A DNA stretch of 64,000 nucleotides from CALCNS01 sp937897315. GTDB taxonomy: Bacteria > Bacillota > JAAYKD01. Under the pieces are notes generated by a model that was not told the DNA's origin, made no database searches, and saw nothing but the letters and a program-made list of their open reading frames with translations. The stretch covers positions 155,351-219,350 of the forward strand of contig DAINOJ010000002.1 in NCBI GenBank assembly GCA_036744005.1, read 5' to 3'. Made by a program: the position numbers and the translations under genes. This document shows positions 44,475 to 53,164 of this stretch, in pieces (the first letter of the stretch is position 1; the number at the start of each line of letters is the position of its first letter).

Positions 44475-45182
44475 TTATAGTTCCCAACATATGGGTTTTA
44501 ATCCCTGCTCACGCAAAAAAGCATTGGCCTGTGAAAAGTGGCGGCACTGGTGAAACCCGCGCCACGCTGACAAGCCACTGGGATGTACCGTCTCTAAAAT
44601 GCAATGCCGTGAGGTATTGATGAGTGCTTTCTTGCCTTGTGCGGCTTTACCCCATAGCATAAAAACAACGGGATGTGACTTGTGATCTACAACAGATAAG
44701 AGGGCATCGGTTAAGCTTTCCCAACCCAACCCTGCATGGCTAATTGCCGAATATTTGGTTTTGCCTTGCGAAGTGTCTTCTTCCTCGCTTCCTACTGTGA
44801 GTATAGTATTGAGTAAAAGTACTCCTTGTTTGGCCCAAGCTACCAGACTTCCATGATTTGGTGGCGATATTCCTAAATCTTCCCACAGCGCACCGTGAAT
44901 ATTTCGTAGACTACTCGGTATAGTCATGCCTTTTGGTACCGAAAAAGCCAATCCTTCTGCCTCACCGGGATGAAAGTAGGGGTCTTGCCCCAGCAACACC
45001 ACACGAACTTGGGATAATGGCGTCAGTTCTAAGGCTCGAAATAACTGCTCTTGAGCCGGATAAACCTTTTGGGAGCTGTATGCACCTTCCACCCGGGAGA
45101 AAAGCTGTTTGGTGGCATCGCTTGATAGGGTCTCCTGCAATGCTACGCTCCACTCCTGAGGAATCTGTTCTTCAAGCCGCAT
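44475..45182 (-). CDS. ung: Uracil-DNA glycosylase, family 1
   Basis: About 235 residues. It removes uracil from DNA. Catalytic features are the Asp and Tyr in GQDPY, the Asn in GVLLLNTILTV, and the His in HPSGLSAWRGF. Two substitutions are unusual: the residue after GQDPY is Phe rather than His, and HPSPLSA reads HPSGLSA. Both lie beside, not at, the residues that act directly. The start is uncertain: ATG 45182 is listed, with TTG/GTG alternatives at 45197-45191 nearer to AAAGG. It heads the ung-tdk-smpB unit. Confidence 0.92.
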   Translation of the reverse strand: MRLEEQIPQEWSVALQETLSSDATKQLFSRVEGAYSSQKVYPAQEQLFRALELTPLSQVRVVLLGQDPYFHPGEAEGLAFSVPKGMTIPSSLRNIHGALWEDLGISPPNHGSLVAWAKQGVLLLNTILTVGSEEEDTSQGKTKYSAISHAGLGWESLTDALLSVVDHKSHPVVFMLWGKAAQGKKALINTSRHCILETVHPSGLSAWRGFHQCRHFSQANAFLREQGLKPICWEL

Positions 45183-45205
45183 GTCATCCACCACCAAAAC
45201 CTTTT

Positions 45206-45234
45206 TTTGTAGTATACCATATTTGTGTTATAAT
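45206..45234. promoter_or_regulatory. Overlapping divergent promoters
   Basis: Plus strand: TTTGTA (45206-45211), 17 bases, TATAAT (45229-45234) toward the GNAT gene. Minus strand: an extended -10 TGGTATACT with TATACT at 45211-45216 toward ung. The two -10 regions lie within 25 bases, so the promoters probably compete. Confidence 0.55.
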
Positions 45235-45314
45235 TGAAAAGCAGATTTCCCCATGAGTACCTGCTTTATCCTCATAACCTCAACGTCAATCCTGAAAGCA
45301 AAAGGAGTGTCCCT

Positions 45315-46283
45315 ATGTTAACCATACGCTATGCAACATTGTCTGACACACAGGCAATACACGAGATACATCGTAGTGATATTACCCAGTGGAAAGCCTC
45401 TTATACCGACGAAACCGGTCAACGTCACAAACGCGAAGCCACCTGGGAAGAGTGCTCGTTACTCGACCGCTGGGAGCATGGTGGTGCCTGGATGAGCCCC
45501 GAACTCTGCGCCATCCACCTAAATCGCATCTTGCAACAGGGTCATATTCCCCTTGTGGCAGAACTAGATGGCATGATCATCGGCGAAATGGAACTCTACC
45601 TTGAAGAAGATGGTGAATATGGTTTTCACGCCAATTTATCGGTCTTTTATCTCCACGTCGATTACCGTGGCCAAGGCATCGGCAGCCTGATGATGCAAGA
45701 CGCCTATGAGCTTTTGCAACAAATCGGGTGTGAAGCCCTCACCACCTATAACCCCGCTGTGCCAGCTTTCTATGAGCGACATGGCTTAAGCTTACACGAT
45801 GAAACTGTTCGCCTGACCTTGAGCACGCAACGCATGCAAACCCCTTGGCATAGTCGTACAGCTTCAGTGACGCAAGTTGAGTTCACCGGAGAACCGTCCC
45901 TAAAAACCAAACCAATCCAATCGGGGAGAATTCTTTCCCCTGTTCAACTGCTACAGTTACTAAAAGACGAAGAGGAACCCGGCTTTTACGCGCTGGATTT
46001 CCATCTTCGTCCTACAGAGATGAGTTTTAGGTTGTCGCATGGTTTGACTAAGGCCTTTTGTGTGCTGCGAGACCGCACCGGGGATTATGAGAACCCCCTT
46101 GTTCATTTATGGGCAGATGATTTAAGCGAAGATCTGGTGGGTGCAGTGATCAACCGGGCAGCTCGCATGAACATACCGCAACTCACCTTTTTGGTCAAAC
46201 CGGAGCAGGTTGCTTTGTTTGCCGGGTTCAACGTAATTAGCCAAGGACCGGGAACCTTAATCTATCAAAAAGATCTCCTATAA
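45315..46283 (+). CDS. GNAT acetyltransferase with extra C-terminal domain
   Basis: 322 residues from the ATG at 45315, which follows AAAGGAG. The first ~160 residues are a GNAT domain with motif A VDYRGQGIGSLMMQDA and motif B TYNPAVPAFYERHGL. The second half (about 195-322) is an alpha/beta region with no motif I recognise; it might be a decayed second GNAT domain. Members of this two-domain type are poorly known. The gene converges on the unknown gene at 46302 with only 18 bases between, and no terminator is obvious there. Confidence 0.78.
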   Translation: MLTIRYATLSDTQAIHEIHRSDITQWKASYTDETGQRHKREATWEECSLLDRWEHGGAWMSPELCAIHLNRILQQGHIPLVAELDGMIIGEMELYLEEDGEYGFHANLSVFYLHVDYRGQGIGSLMMQDAYELLQQIGCEALTTYNPAVPAFYERHGLSLHDETVRLTLSTQRMQTPWHSRTASVTQVEFTGEPSLKTKPIQSGRILSPVQLLQLLKDEEEPGFYALDFHLRPTEMSFRLSHGLTKAFCVLRDRTGDYENPLVHLWADDLSEDLVGAVINRAARMNIPQLTFLVKPEQVALFAGFNVISQGPGTLIYQKDLL

Positions 46284-46301
46284 CAAACCCACGATTCCCC
46301 C

Positions 46302-47081
46302 TCATACCCACTTCTCGTGCCTGTACCAAAAGCTCTCATGATCTCCCAGCAAAAGGGCTGTGCCATGAAAGATTTCTTTCCGGAACCCCTTCAGTTGACT
46401 GAACCATCCGGTGGGTAAAGGCGCTGCCTGAATTACCTTCTTCTGTAGTAATTCTTGCCACAAGACCGCTGCGAATTCACGATACAACTCAATCGCCTTT
46501 TCGGGAGTCACGGAATCACCTTTATGCTGTTGCAGCCAGGCATAAAGCCGTGGTTCCATTTGCTTACCCCAATCTCTCCAAAGGTCAAACTGAGATTCCA
46601 ATTTCTCCAGCGAAAGCATTGGTATATCCAACGGTACATTACAATCGGTGCTGCATCCGATATCGGTCAAAATAGGCAACGCCTCCGCATATGCCACAAA
46701 TCGTCCGTCATCATCTAAACTTTCAATCAACTGCCGAAACGGATGAATCATCATTTTTTGAAACAAGTCGGGCTTATCTGAAAACCCCTTCGTTTGCACA
46801 TGCAATAATGCTTTCGTTTGACTGCACGAAAAGACGATCATTTTCCAAGGTGTATCACTATGACCAATGGTTTCCGGGTCGGTATCCACCATTTGCAAAG
46901 GCAGCTCAACCCCCAATTGCCCCCACATGTGAATCCACAAGGGATACAACGTCATATGAATACCGCAGAAGGCAACCGCCGCAGCAAACTCGCGAGGTTT
47001 CAACTTCAACCTCTGCGCAATTCTTTGCATTGTCGGAACTGTTTGTGTTTGTTCCAAAAGGGAAATCACCGTTGTATTCAT
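46302..47081 (-). CDS. Uncharacterised protein downstream of the glmL cluster
   Basis: About 259 residues. I do not recognise the family. The ATG at 47081 overlaps the upstream stop as ATGA, so translation is coupled. An N-terminal helical segment reads SLLEQTQTVPTMQRIAQRLKL, like a short helix-turn-helix, but is not decisive. Two nearby cysteines occur in GCSTDCNVPLDIP (about residue 160). It appears soluble, with many Trp and a helical C-terminal half. Context (glmL, barrel-sandwich protein) suggests a part in a cobamide-linked or amino-acid mutase pathway, but that is inference. Confidence 0.55.
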   Translation of the reverse strand: MNTTVISLLEQTQTVPTMQRIAQRLKLKPREFAAAVAFCGIHMTLYPLWIHMWGQLGVELPLQMVDTDPETIGHSDTPWKMIVFSCSQTKALLHVQTKGFSDKPDLFQKMMIHPFRQLIESLDDDGRFVAYAEALPILTDIGCSTDCNVPLDIPMLSLEKLESQFDLWRDWGKQMEPRLYAWLQQHKGDSVTPEKAIELYREFAAVLWQELLQKKVIQAAPLPTGWFSQLKGFRKEIFHGTALLLGDHESFWYRHEKWV

Positions 47082-48163
47082 GGCTTCATCCCCTCCTCCG
47101 GTGGCGTTAATAGTATTAAAATGCGCGGCCGAATCACGTTGGCTCGCAGCTGCGTTTCTGCATCTACCGAAACAAGAGCCCCTTGATGCTTCTGGAAGAT
47201 TTGCCAAACCTGCTTATCCATGGCACCGCGCCAGCCATTCATGAGGATAATCGGAAACGGCATCGTCATGCGGCTTCCCAAAAACGTCAGGGGATCCTGC
47301 GGACAAAACTCGCGCAATATCGTTGGGGAAAGGGACCCACAAATCAAACCCAAAACCTGTTGTTGCTTCATCCATTCCAACGCCTCAGCAGCCACATCCC
47401 CAGCAGTCACCACAATTTTTCCCGAAAGTTCAGCCGGCAGGTCTTCCATGGTCAACCGTTTTACTCCGCAATCGACCACCCGCAAGGTTCCGCTGCTTTC
47501 ACCGCCATAGCCGAAAGCCCCCTGCAACTCCTCGCCATACACCTGGATTTCACACACGCCCTCTTCCGGAAAAGCAGTCACCACCCCTTGAACATGCGCT
47601 ATCAGCTCCGGACGATGATACAAAGGAGATAGAATCAAGCGGCCGTTTTTCATATCGACCTCCCGAATACGCCCCAGGGCAGGTGCTGTCACAGGGGGTT
47701 TCACATCTACAAGAATGCGCCCCTGGTCAACAATATCGCCTTGCTTGACCCGAATGGCATCGCTAAACTTCAGCTTATTCATATTCAACGCCTCGGCAGT
47801 AATGTAAATCTCTTTTTCGGTGCTTTCAGGCAACGGATTGCGAATAAAAATACACCCCAAATGATTCGAAACCAATGCGACCACACCCGGTACTGGGCTT
47901 CGGCTGACCCGACGGGTAAAAAAATGCCGATTCTCAGCAAGAATATCGCCTTTTGCTACTTTACACCCTTCGGACACGCGCAATTTCTCTTGTAGGGTAC
48001 TAGGTTCCGAGCAAATATCATCACTGACAAACACCCTTGTCAATTGCCCAGAAAGATTCTTCATTTTTGCAATCACATCATTGCTTTTTACCTTTTGCCC
48101 TATGGTAACCAAGAAGTCTCCTCCACCGGTCATTTTTCGTCGAACAATTCGGTATTTCGGCAT
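47078..48163 (-). CDS. Uncharacterised protein with repeated barrel-sandwich hairpins
   Basis: About 361 residues from the ATG at 48163 (TGGAGGTGA upstream), overlapping the glmL stop by 34 bases. The N-terminal half holds three lipoyl/RnfC-like hairpins: IGQKVKSNDVIAKM, SEGCKVAKGDILAEN and VKQGDIVDQGRILVDV. There is no biotinyl or lipoyl lysine motif. A C-terminal alpha/beta region (about 240-330) includes GKIVVTAGDVAAEALEW. No described function is known to me. Overlap with glmL suggests that the two products are made together, perhaps as parts of a mutase reactivation system. Confidence 0.6.
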   Translation of the reverse strand: MPKYRIVRRKMTGGGDFLVTIGQKVKSNDVIAKMKNLSGQLTRVFVSDDICSEPSTLQEKLRVSEGCKVAKGDILAENRHFFTRRVSRSPVPGVVALVSNHLGCIFIRNPLPESTEKEIYITAEALNMNKLKFSDAIRVKQGDIVDQGRILVDVKPPVTAPALGRIREVDMKNGRLILSPLYHRPELIAHVQGVVTAFPEEGVCEIQVYGEELQGAFGYGGESSGTLRVVDCGVKRLTMEDLPAELSGKIVVTAGDVAAEALEWMKQQQVLGLICGSLSPTILREFCPQDPLTFLGSRMTMPFPIILMNGWRGAMDKQVWQIFQKHQGALVSVDAETQLRANVIRPRILILLTPPEEGMKP

Positions 48164-49863
48164 ACTTTCACCTCCATAGGTCTTCCGCGTAAGTCGACGA
48201 TAACCCCGCACTTGCCACCCCTTACATGCAACTTTTGGAATCTCAGGGGCCACTTGGTTTCGCCATGGGCAATCACTTCCAGGGTTGCCTGTTCGGTCTC
48301 AGAAAGATCCATAAAATTCAACCTACCCCAGTAAAACGTCTGTTCAAATCGATGGCCGGCGGAAGTTGTTCCACGTAGAGTGAGCCCCGGTTGACCCTTT
48401 TTTCCAAAGCCTTTCGGTGCCAGCACCGTACCTAAGGGAATTAAACATTCCGTCTCCAATAGATCAATCGCACCTTGCTCATCGATTTTGGAAAACACGC
48501 CCAAATGAGGAAGCATAAAAACCGAATCGACCATTAATTCAACCACTCCTGTGGGCTGAAAGGCATCGATAAGCATCACAGCTGCATCTTTTCGGTTCGG
48601 AGCGTTCGACAAAACCCCTCCGGAGCCAATGATCAAATCAAAATCTTCAATCGTCAAAGATCGAACCGCTTCGGAAGCTTGGGCTAAGGTTTGCCCAAAT
48701 CTTAATAAAGTGGGCTTTTGAATCTTCGCAATCTGCTGATGATCTTCAAAAGATAGCCTCAACGCCTCTCTGGCGACGGCTTGTTCTGTGAGCAATTCCT
48801 CTTTTGTGGCAGGAAGATCGGTCGGATAAATAAGCTTAGTGCCGATGAGAATCATCATATCTTCTTCGGTTAAAAGACCTTGCGGGAGCCAACGTGCAAT
48901 ATTCTCAGCCCCGGCTGTGGAAGCAACATGACCAATACTATAACTCATACCAAAATTAGCACTAACGCTACGCATATAATTTCCCTGTACAACTGAAAAC
49001 ACATCGGTGGTCGCCCCACCAATGTCAACACACAGTATATTCTTCTTTTCTCTTATGGCATAACGAGTGAGTATTTCGCCTACGGCCGTTGGGGTTGGCA
49101 TAATATCGGTAGTCGTTACTTCTTTCAGTTTTGCATAGCCGGGTGCATGAGACATCACATGCTCAATAAACAACTCATGAATCGCTTCTCTCGTGGGACT
49201 CAAATTTTCATCCTGAAACGAAGGTCGTAGATTATCGACCACCTTAATGGCATAACGATCCCCCAACAAGTCATGAACTAAATCCACTGCCTTCGAGGTT
49301 CCGGCATAAATAATCGGTAGCGCATAGTGGTATCCAAATTTGGGTTTAGGCTGGGCAGAACGAATGAAATCGCACATCTCAATCAGAAACGAACCGGGTT
49401 CTGCCAGGTCTACTCCCCCCGATAAAAGAATCATGTCGGGACGCAAGGTCCGAAGCCGTTCCAGCCGTTGGTATAGACTTCTGCCATCGTCGGCAGCAAA
49501 CACATCGAGCAAAATAGCGCCGCCGCCCAATGCTGCCCGTTGTGCACTTTCGGCAGATATTTTCCCCACGTGACCACAAACAACCATCTGTAAGCCACCA
49601 CCTGCAGAACTGGTGGAAAGGTAGGGGATGTTTGTCTTCAGTTCTTGTCCCTCAACAGTAAAAAAATTGATATTGCTGCGGTCTCGTAACTTTGTAAAGG
49701 CGTTAATAACACCAATCATAACGTTTGCATACGGAGCTTCCACAGTGGTGGCAGCTTCTCCTTTTGCTACAAACCGCCACGAATTCTCAACTTTTTCAAA
49801 TAACAGCGCTTTCGTTGTTGTGCTACCCACATCGGTCACAACGAATTGTGTTTGTTGAACCAT
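48130..49863 (-). CDS. glmL: Glutamate mutase L (GlmL/MutL) family ATPase
   Basis: About 577 residues from the ATG at 49863, with GAGGTGA upstream. The ASKHA (actin-like) ATPase fold is seen in TDVGSTTTKALLF, VDIGGATTDVFSV and the C-terminal GSGGVLSN. GlmL proteins accompany adenosylcobalamin-dependent carbon-skeleton or amino-group mutases (glutamate mutase, ornithine and lysine aminomutases) and are thought to reactivate them. No mutase subunit gene is in the window. Two unknown genes follow with overlaps, forming a three-gene unit. Confidence 0.88.
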   Translation of the reverse strand: MVQQTQFVVTDVGSTTTKALLFEKVENSWRFVAKGEAATTVEAPYANVMIGVINAFTKLRDRSNINFFTVEGQELKTNIPYLSTSSAGGGLQMVVCGHVGKISAESAQRAALGGGAILLDVFAADDGRSLYQRLERLRTLRPDMILLSGGVDLAEPGSFLIEMCDFIRSAQPKPKFGYHYALPIIYAGTSKAVDLVHDLLGDRYAIKVVDNLRPSFQDENLSPTREAIHELFIEHVMSHAPGYAKLKEVTTTDIMPTPTAVGEILTRYAIREKKNILCVDIGGATTDVFSVVQGNYMRSVSANFGMSYSIGHVASTAGAENIARWLPQGLLTEEDMMILIGTKLIYPTDLPATKEELLTEQAVAREALRLSFEDHQQIAKIQKPTLLRFGQTLAQASEAVRSLTIEDFDLIIGSGGVLSNAPNRKDAAVMLIDAFQPTGVVELMVDSVFMLPHLGVFSKIDEQGAIDLLETECLIPLGTVLAPKGFGKKGQPGLTLRGTTSAGHRFEQTFYWGRLNFMDLSETEQATLEVIAHGETKWPLRFQKLHVRGGKCGVIVDLRGRPMEVKVCRNTELFDEK

Positions 49864-49922
49864 ACTGATCACCTCATAGCACTCAATTCATTTAGTGCTG
49901 TTTAAAACTCTTTTATACCTTT

Positions 49923-51149
49923 TCAACTTCTTCGTAATTTTTTCATGAAATAGCCACTCATCGTTACCACCGATGCAATCGCACCGAACAAACTGATGAC
50001 TTGCCACGCGGGTAATACATCTCCGGCAAATCCTGCCGCAACGGTTCCAACCGGATTCAACGCCGTCGATAACATCGTTCTGAAAGAATACACTCTTCCT
50101 CGCATTTCATCGGCAACCTCTCTTTGGTAAATAACCGAAGAGCACATGCCGCTGATCATCCCTCCTGTTAATCCCAAGGCGTACAGAAACATCGATAGCG
50201 GCAAATTCGTGCTCATCCCTAGGAACATTTGAGATAACGTCATAACCAGACAACTGCTAATCAATAACACGCCGACCCTGTCGACCTTCTTTACGAAAGT
50301 AATCAAGAATGAGACAATTAACCCCGCCACACTCGCGGCTGTTGCCATGGCAGCAAAATCGCCGACTCCCCCTAAGCGTTCGGTAACATAAAACGGCAAG
50401 AGCAGGTTTTTGGCAGAACCCATAAAGTTAGCAAAGGAGAATAGGAACATTAATTGCATGATGACAGTGTGGTGTTTGATATACTTCAGAGCTTCCACAA
50501 TATTCTTTAATGCATAAGGTTTTTCGGTTCGGTGATGATTCAAATATTCTTCCTTTGCTGAAACACCAAACAGAGAGATACAAGAGCACAAGTACAGAAA
50601 GCCCTTCAAAAAGAATACATAACTGTAGTTGAACTTTGCTAAAGTCAAAGCAGCCAGCGCAGGTCCAAGCAGAGTACCGCCCCTTAAAAACCCCTGTTTC
50701 ATTGCATTGGCTTGTGTTAGCAACTCTTTCTCAACAAGATTGGGAATAATCGCTTCCGAAGCCGGTTGGTAAAATGCATTGGTTGCGGAATTAATGAAAT
50801 AGTAGCTTGCCAGTAGATAGACATTTGCTTTTCTGGTCAGCAGAAATATGCCCACGAGTATGGAGAACACAGCGTTGGCGAACTGTGACCATTGCATCAC
50901 TTTTTTTCTGCTGAATTGGTCCAGAATATTTCCAGCAAACGGCAACAATAAATAAGTAGGCAAGTAGCTTGCGAGGTAGGTTAATCCGGCTTTCGATGTA
51001 GACCCGGTTGTCTCTTTCAATAACCACATGACCGCCAATGATGCAACTGAGGTCCCCAAGGTTGAGAGTAAGTTCCCCGATAAGAAAATCAATAGACCTT
51101 GGTTTTTCCATATGTTGCCCTGCATTGATTCTTGAGTATCTGGTTTCAT
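49923..51149 (-). CDS. MFS transporter
   Basis: 408 residues with 12 predicted membrane helices. The first loop has GNILDQFSRKKVM, the MFS motif A region, and the second half has RVYSFRTMLSTALNP. It resembles the MFS_3/EntS group of drug and siderophore exporters. The substrate is unknown. The ATG has TAGGG about seven bases upstream. It lies after the XRE-TPR regulator and its terminator, and 59 bases before glmL on the same strand. It may be controlled by the neighbouring regulator, which is inference. Confidence 0.85.
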   Translation of the reverse strand: MKPDTQESMQGNIWKNQGLLIFLSGNLLSTLGTSVASLAVMWLLKETTGSTSKAGLTYLASYLPTYLLLPFAGNILDQFSRKKVMQWSQFANAVFSILVGIFLLTRKANVYLLASYYFINSATNAFYQPASEAIIPNLVEKELLTQANAMKQGFLRGGTLLGPALAALTLAKFNYSYVFFLKGFLYLCSCISLFGVSAKEEYLNHHRTEKPYALKNIVEALKYIKHHTVIMQLMFLFSFANFMGSAKNLLLPFYVTERLGGVGDFAAMATAASVAGLIVSFLITFVKKVDRVGVLLISSCLVMTLSQMFLGMSTNLPLSMFLYALGLTGGMISGMCSSVIYQREVADEMRGRVYSFRTMLSTALNPVGTVAAGFAGDVLPAWQVISLFGAIASVVTMSGYFMKKLRRS

Positions 51150-51193
51150 ACGATACCCTACTTTCTATAAATACCAGAGTTACAATTGTTTAG

Positions 51194-51236
51194 GTCAAAA
51201 AAAGAAACTACCTGTATCATAGTTGACACAGGTAGT
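51194..51236 (-). terminator. Terminator after XRE-TPR regulator 1
   Basis: ACTACCTGT (51207-51215) pairs with ACAGGTAGT (51228-51236); on the minus strand it runs into TTTCTTTTTTTG. The sequence resembles the terminator of the second regulator. Confidence 0.85.
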
Positions 51237-51266
51237 ATTGTAAATTATAACCTCTTTAACTAACCC

Positions 51267-52208
51267 TTAAACTTGTTTGTCAAGCCTTTTTAACCTGTTT
51301 TTCAAGCTTTTTCTCGCTTGCATTGCATCATATCCATCTTTAGCATATTCCTCTGGTAGCCAATTAATAGAATCTTTTAGGATCTCAACAATCTGTCCGA
51401 AATCCTGCTTTTGTAGTAAGATACGATATAAGACTTCGTGTGCTCTGATTACAATTTCCGAACTGTAACTCGTACGGTTTTTCATTATCGTCCGCAAATC
51501 ATTCATGGCTTCATCCAATTCTCCAGAAATCCATTTACATTCCGCTAGAAGAATATCCAGTTCTTTTGATGGGTATTCTTCTCTTGTTTCCTTGCACAAG
51601 TTCAAAGCCTCTGTACTGTGATCTGTCAACAATAAGCCATTTATCTGTTTATATTTAGTAAGAAAAGAGGGGTTGTTTTCGGAATCATGTTTTAATTGAG
51701 CCAAAACCACCGTTCCACCTTGAAAAAAAATTTGCAGTTGTAGTTTTTGACGATGCATTCGCAGAGCTAAGGATTGATTATGCTCGCCAAAGTCTTGTAT
51801 AAGGGTATCCAAGCGGCTCATCAATTCACGGGATTGATGCATGATATGCGTCATTTCCATGGAAACTAATCTGAACTCCATTTCCGTATCTAGTTTTACT
51901 TCATCTGAGAGCTTAATCAAATCTACAGCTCTTGAATATTCTTCTAAGTCTAAGTCAAAGAAGTATTTTGTCATAGATTGCGTGATCTGATCTTTGCTAC
52001 CATATCTCATGATATGGTCTATGGTGGTGTTAAGCGCCTTTGCCAGTGACGGTAGCAATTCACTCGCCGGTAAATTTCTACCTTGTTCCCAATTATATAC
52101 AGATGTACTTGTTACTCCCAATTGAGACGCGAGCTCACTTGGTGACAGGTTCCTATTCTCTCTCAATTCTCGAATTCTATTACCAATAAGTTGCTTCAAA
52201 CAATCCAT
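51267..52208 (-). CDS. XRE-TPR transcriptional regulator 1 (RRNPP-like)
   Basis: 313 residues. Residues 1-65 form an XRE helix-turn-helix (SPSELASQLGVTSTSVYNWEQGR), and the rest is helical with TPR-like repeats. This is the layout of peptide-sensing RRNPP regulators such as PlcR and Rgg. No peptide has been shown to bind it. The ATG has its purine run directly against it (AAAGGGGG then ATG), so the TTG three codons later, nine bases from that run, may be the real start. It follows the ABC exporter operon. The paralogue at 56547 shares its first ~30 residues exactly. Confidence 0.78.
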   Translation of the reverse strand: MDCLKQLIGNRIRELRENRNLSPSELASQLGVTSTSVYNWEQGRNLPASELLPSLAKALNTTIDHIMRYGSKDQITQSMTKYFFDLDLEEYSRAVDLIKLSDEVKLDTEMEFRLVSMEMTHIMHQSRELMSRLDTLIQDFGEHNQSLALRMHRQKLQLQIFFQGGTVVLAQLKHDSENNPSFLTKYKQINGLLLTDHSTEALNLCKETREEYPSKELDILLAECKWISGELDEAMNDLRTIMKNRTSYSSEIVIRAHEVLYRILLQKQDFGQIVEILKDSINWLPEEYAKDGYDAMQARKSLKNRLKRLDKQV

Positions 52209-52271
52209 CCCCCTTTGTGCACCAAATTAGTTTCACTCTTATTTCCTCGCTATTTATGCGAATTCCTTTAA
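52155..52271. repeat. 117-bp perfect direct repeat, copy 1
   Basis: Identical base for base to 57429-57545. It covers the first ~18 codons of the regulator and 63 bases upstream, including the ribosome site and a TCGC-N7-GCGA inverted repeat that could be an operator. Identity stops sharply on both sides. Confidence 0.95.
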
Positions 52272-52283
52272 TTACTAGGAATG

Positions 52284-52334
52284 CAAAACAACGCCCACCT
52301 TTCTTGCTCAATTTAGCGAGAAGGTGGGTGTTGT
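52284..52334 (-). terminator. Terminator of the ABC exporter operon
   Basis: A 14-bp stem: ACAACGCCCACCTT (52288-52301) with AAGGTGGGTGTTGT (52321-52334), one G-T pair. The 19-base loop is partly paired. On the minus strand a TTTT follows. Confidence 0.85.
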
Positions 52335-52439
52335 GGTTTCTATCTGTTTTTCTATTCTTCTTGAGCTGCGTCGCACTTTCACAAAAATCATATCCTAGGC
52401 TCCATTTGCTTCTCTTAATACATAACGAAGGAAGATGGA

Positions 52440-53150
52440 TTACGATGCAGTAACAACAGACTCAATCTTACCATCGCGCAAACGAACTACGCGTTGAGCA
52501 TACTGGGTCAACCCGGTATCATGGGTAATAATGACAAAGGTCTGCTTTTCGATTTCTCGAAACCTCTGAAACAATGAAATCACAATGTCTCTGGTTTTAC
52601 TGTCGAGATTACCGGTTGGTTCATCGGCTAAAACAACGGCTGGTTTATTGATTAAGGAACGGGCAATTGCAACTCTTTGTTGTTCTCCACCGGAGAGTTG
52701 ATCCGGTCTATGGTGAGCTCTTGAGGTTAGCCCTACCTCATTCAACAAATATTCTGCTCGTTCACGGGCTTCCTTCTTATTAGCTCCCGTAATTTTCATC
52801 GGCAACTCAACATTTTCCAATGCCGACAAATGCGGAATCAGATTAAAGAACTGAAACACATATCCAATGCTTTTCCTTCGCATCAGGGCTAATTGATCTT
52901 CTGAGAGAGTTACAATGGATTTCCCATTGATCTTGATATCTCCACTTATGGGTCGATCTAACCCTCCAATTAAGCTCAACAATGTGCTCTTACCACTCCC
53001 AGAAGGACCCACAATCATGGCAATTTCGCCGGCCATAATTTGGAGATTCACATTGTTGACTGCATATACGGCCTCGCCTAAATAAAAGGCTTTGTTCAGG
53101 TTGATTGTTTCTAAGACTATTGACTGCTGACCCCCATCTATCTGTGTCAT
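52440..53150 (-). CDS. ABC exporter ATPase (MacB/LolD type)
   Basis: About 236 residues from the ATG at 53150 with AGGAGG upstream; the longer frame starts at 53165. Walker A is GPSGSGKSTLL, the signature LSGGEQQRVAIA, Walker B VVLADEPTGNLD, and the switch histidine is in ITHD. The GNLD ending is typical of MacB/LolD/FtsE ATPases that pair with FtsX-type permeases. It drives a mechanotransmission-type or lipoprotein/peptide exporter with the two permeases encoded just upstream. The stop precedes a terminator. Confidence 0.93.
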   Translation of the reverse strand: MTQIDGGQQSIVLETINLNKAFYLGEAVYAVNNVNLQIMAGEIAMIVGPSGSGKSTLLSLIGGLDRPISGDIKINGKSIVTLSEDQLALMRRKSIGYVFQFFNLIPHLSALENVELPMKITGANKKEARERAEYLLNEVGLTSRAHHRPDQLSGGEQQRVAIARSLINKPAVVLADEPTGNLDSKTRDIVISLFQRFREIEKQTFVIITHDTGLTQYAQRVVRLRDGKIESVVTAS

Positions 53151-53164
53151 TGTTCTCCTCCTCA

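Noticed and set aside
47078..48163. RnfC subunit of an electron-transport complex
   Set aside because: Barrel-sandwich hairpins are similar, but there are no iron-sulfur cysteine motifs or NADH/FMN site and no other rnf genes.
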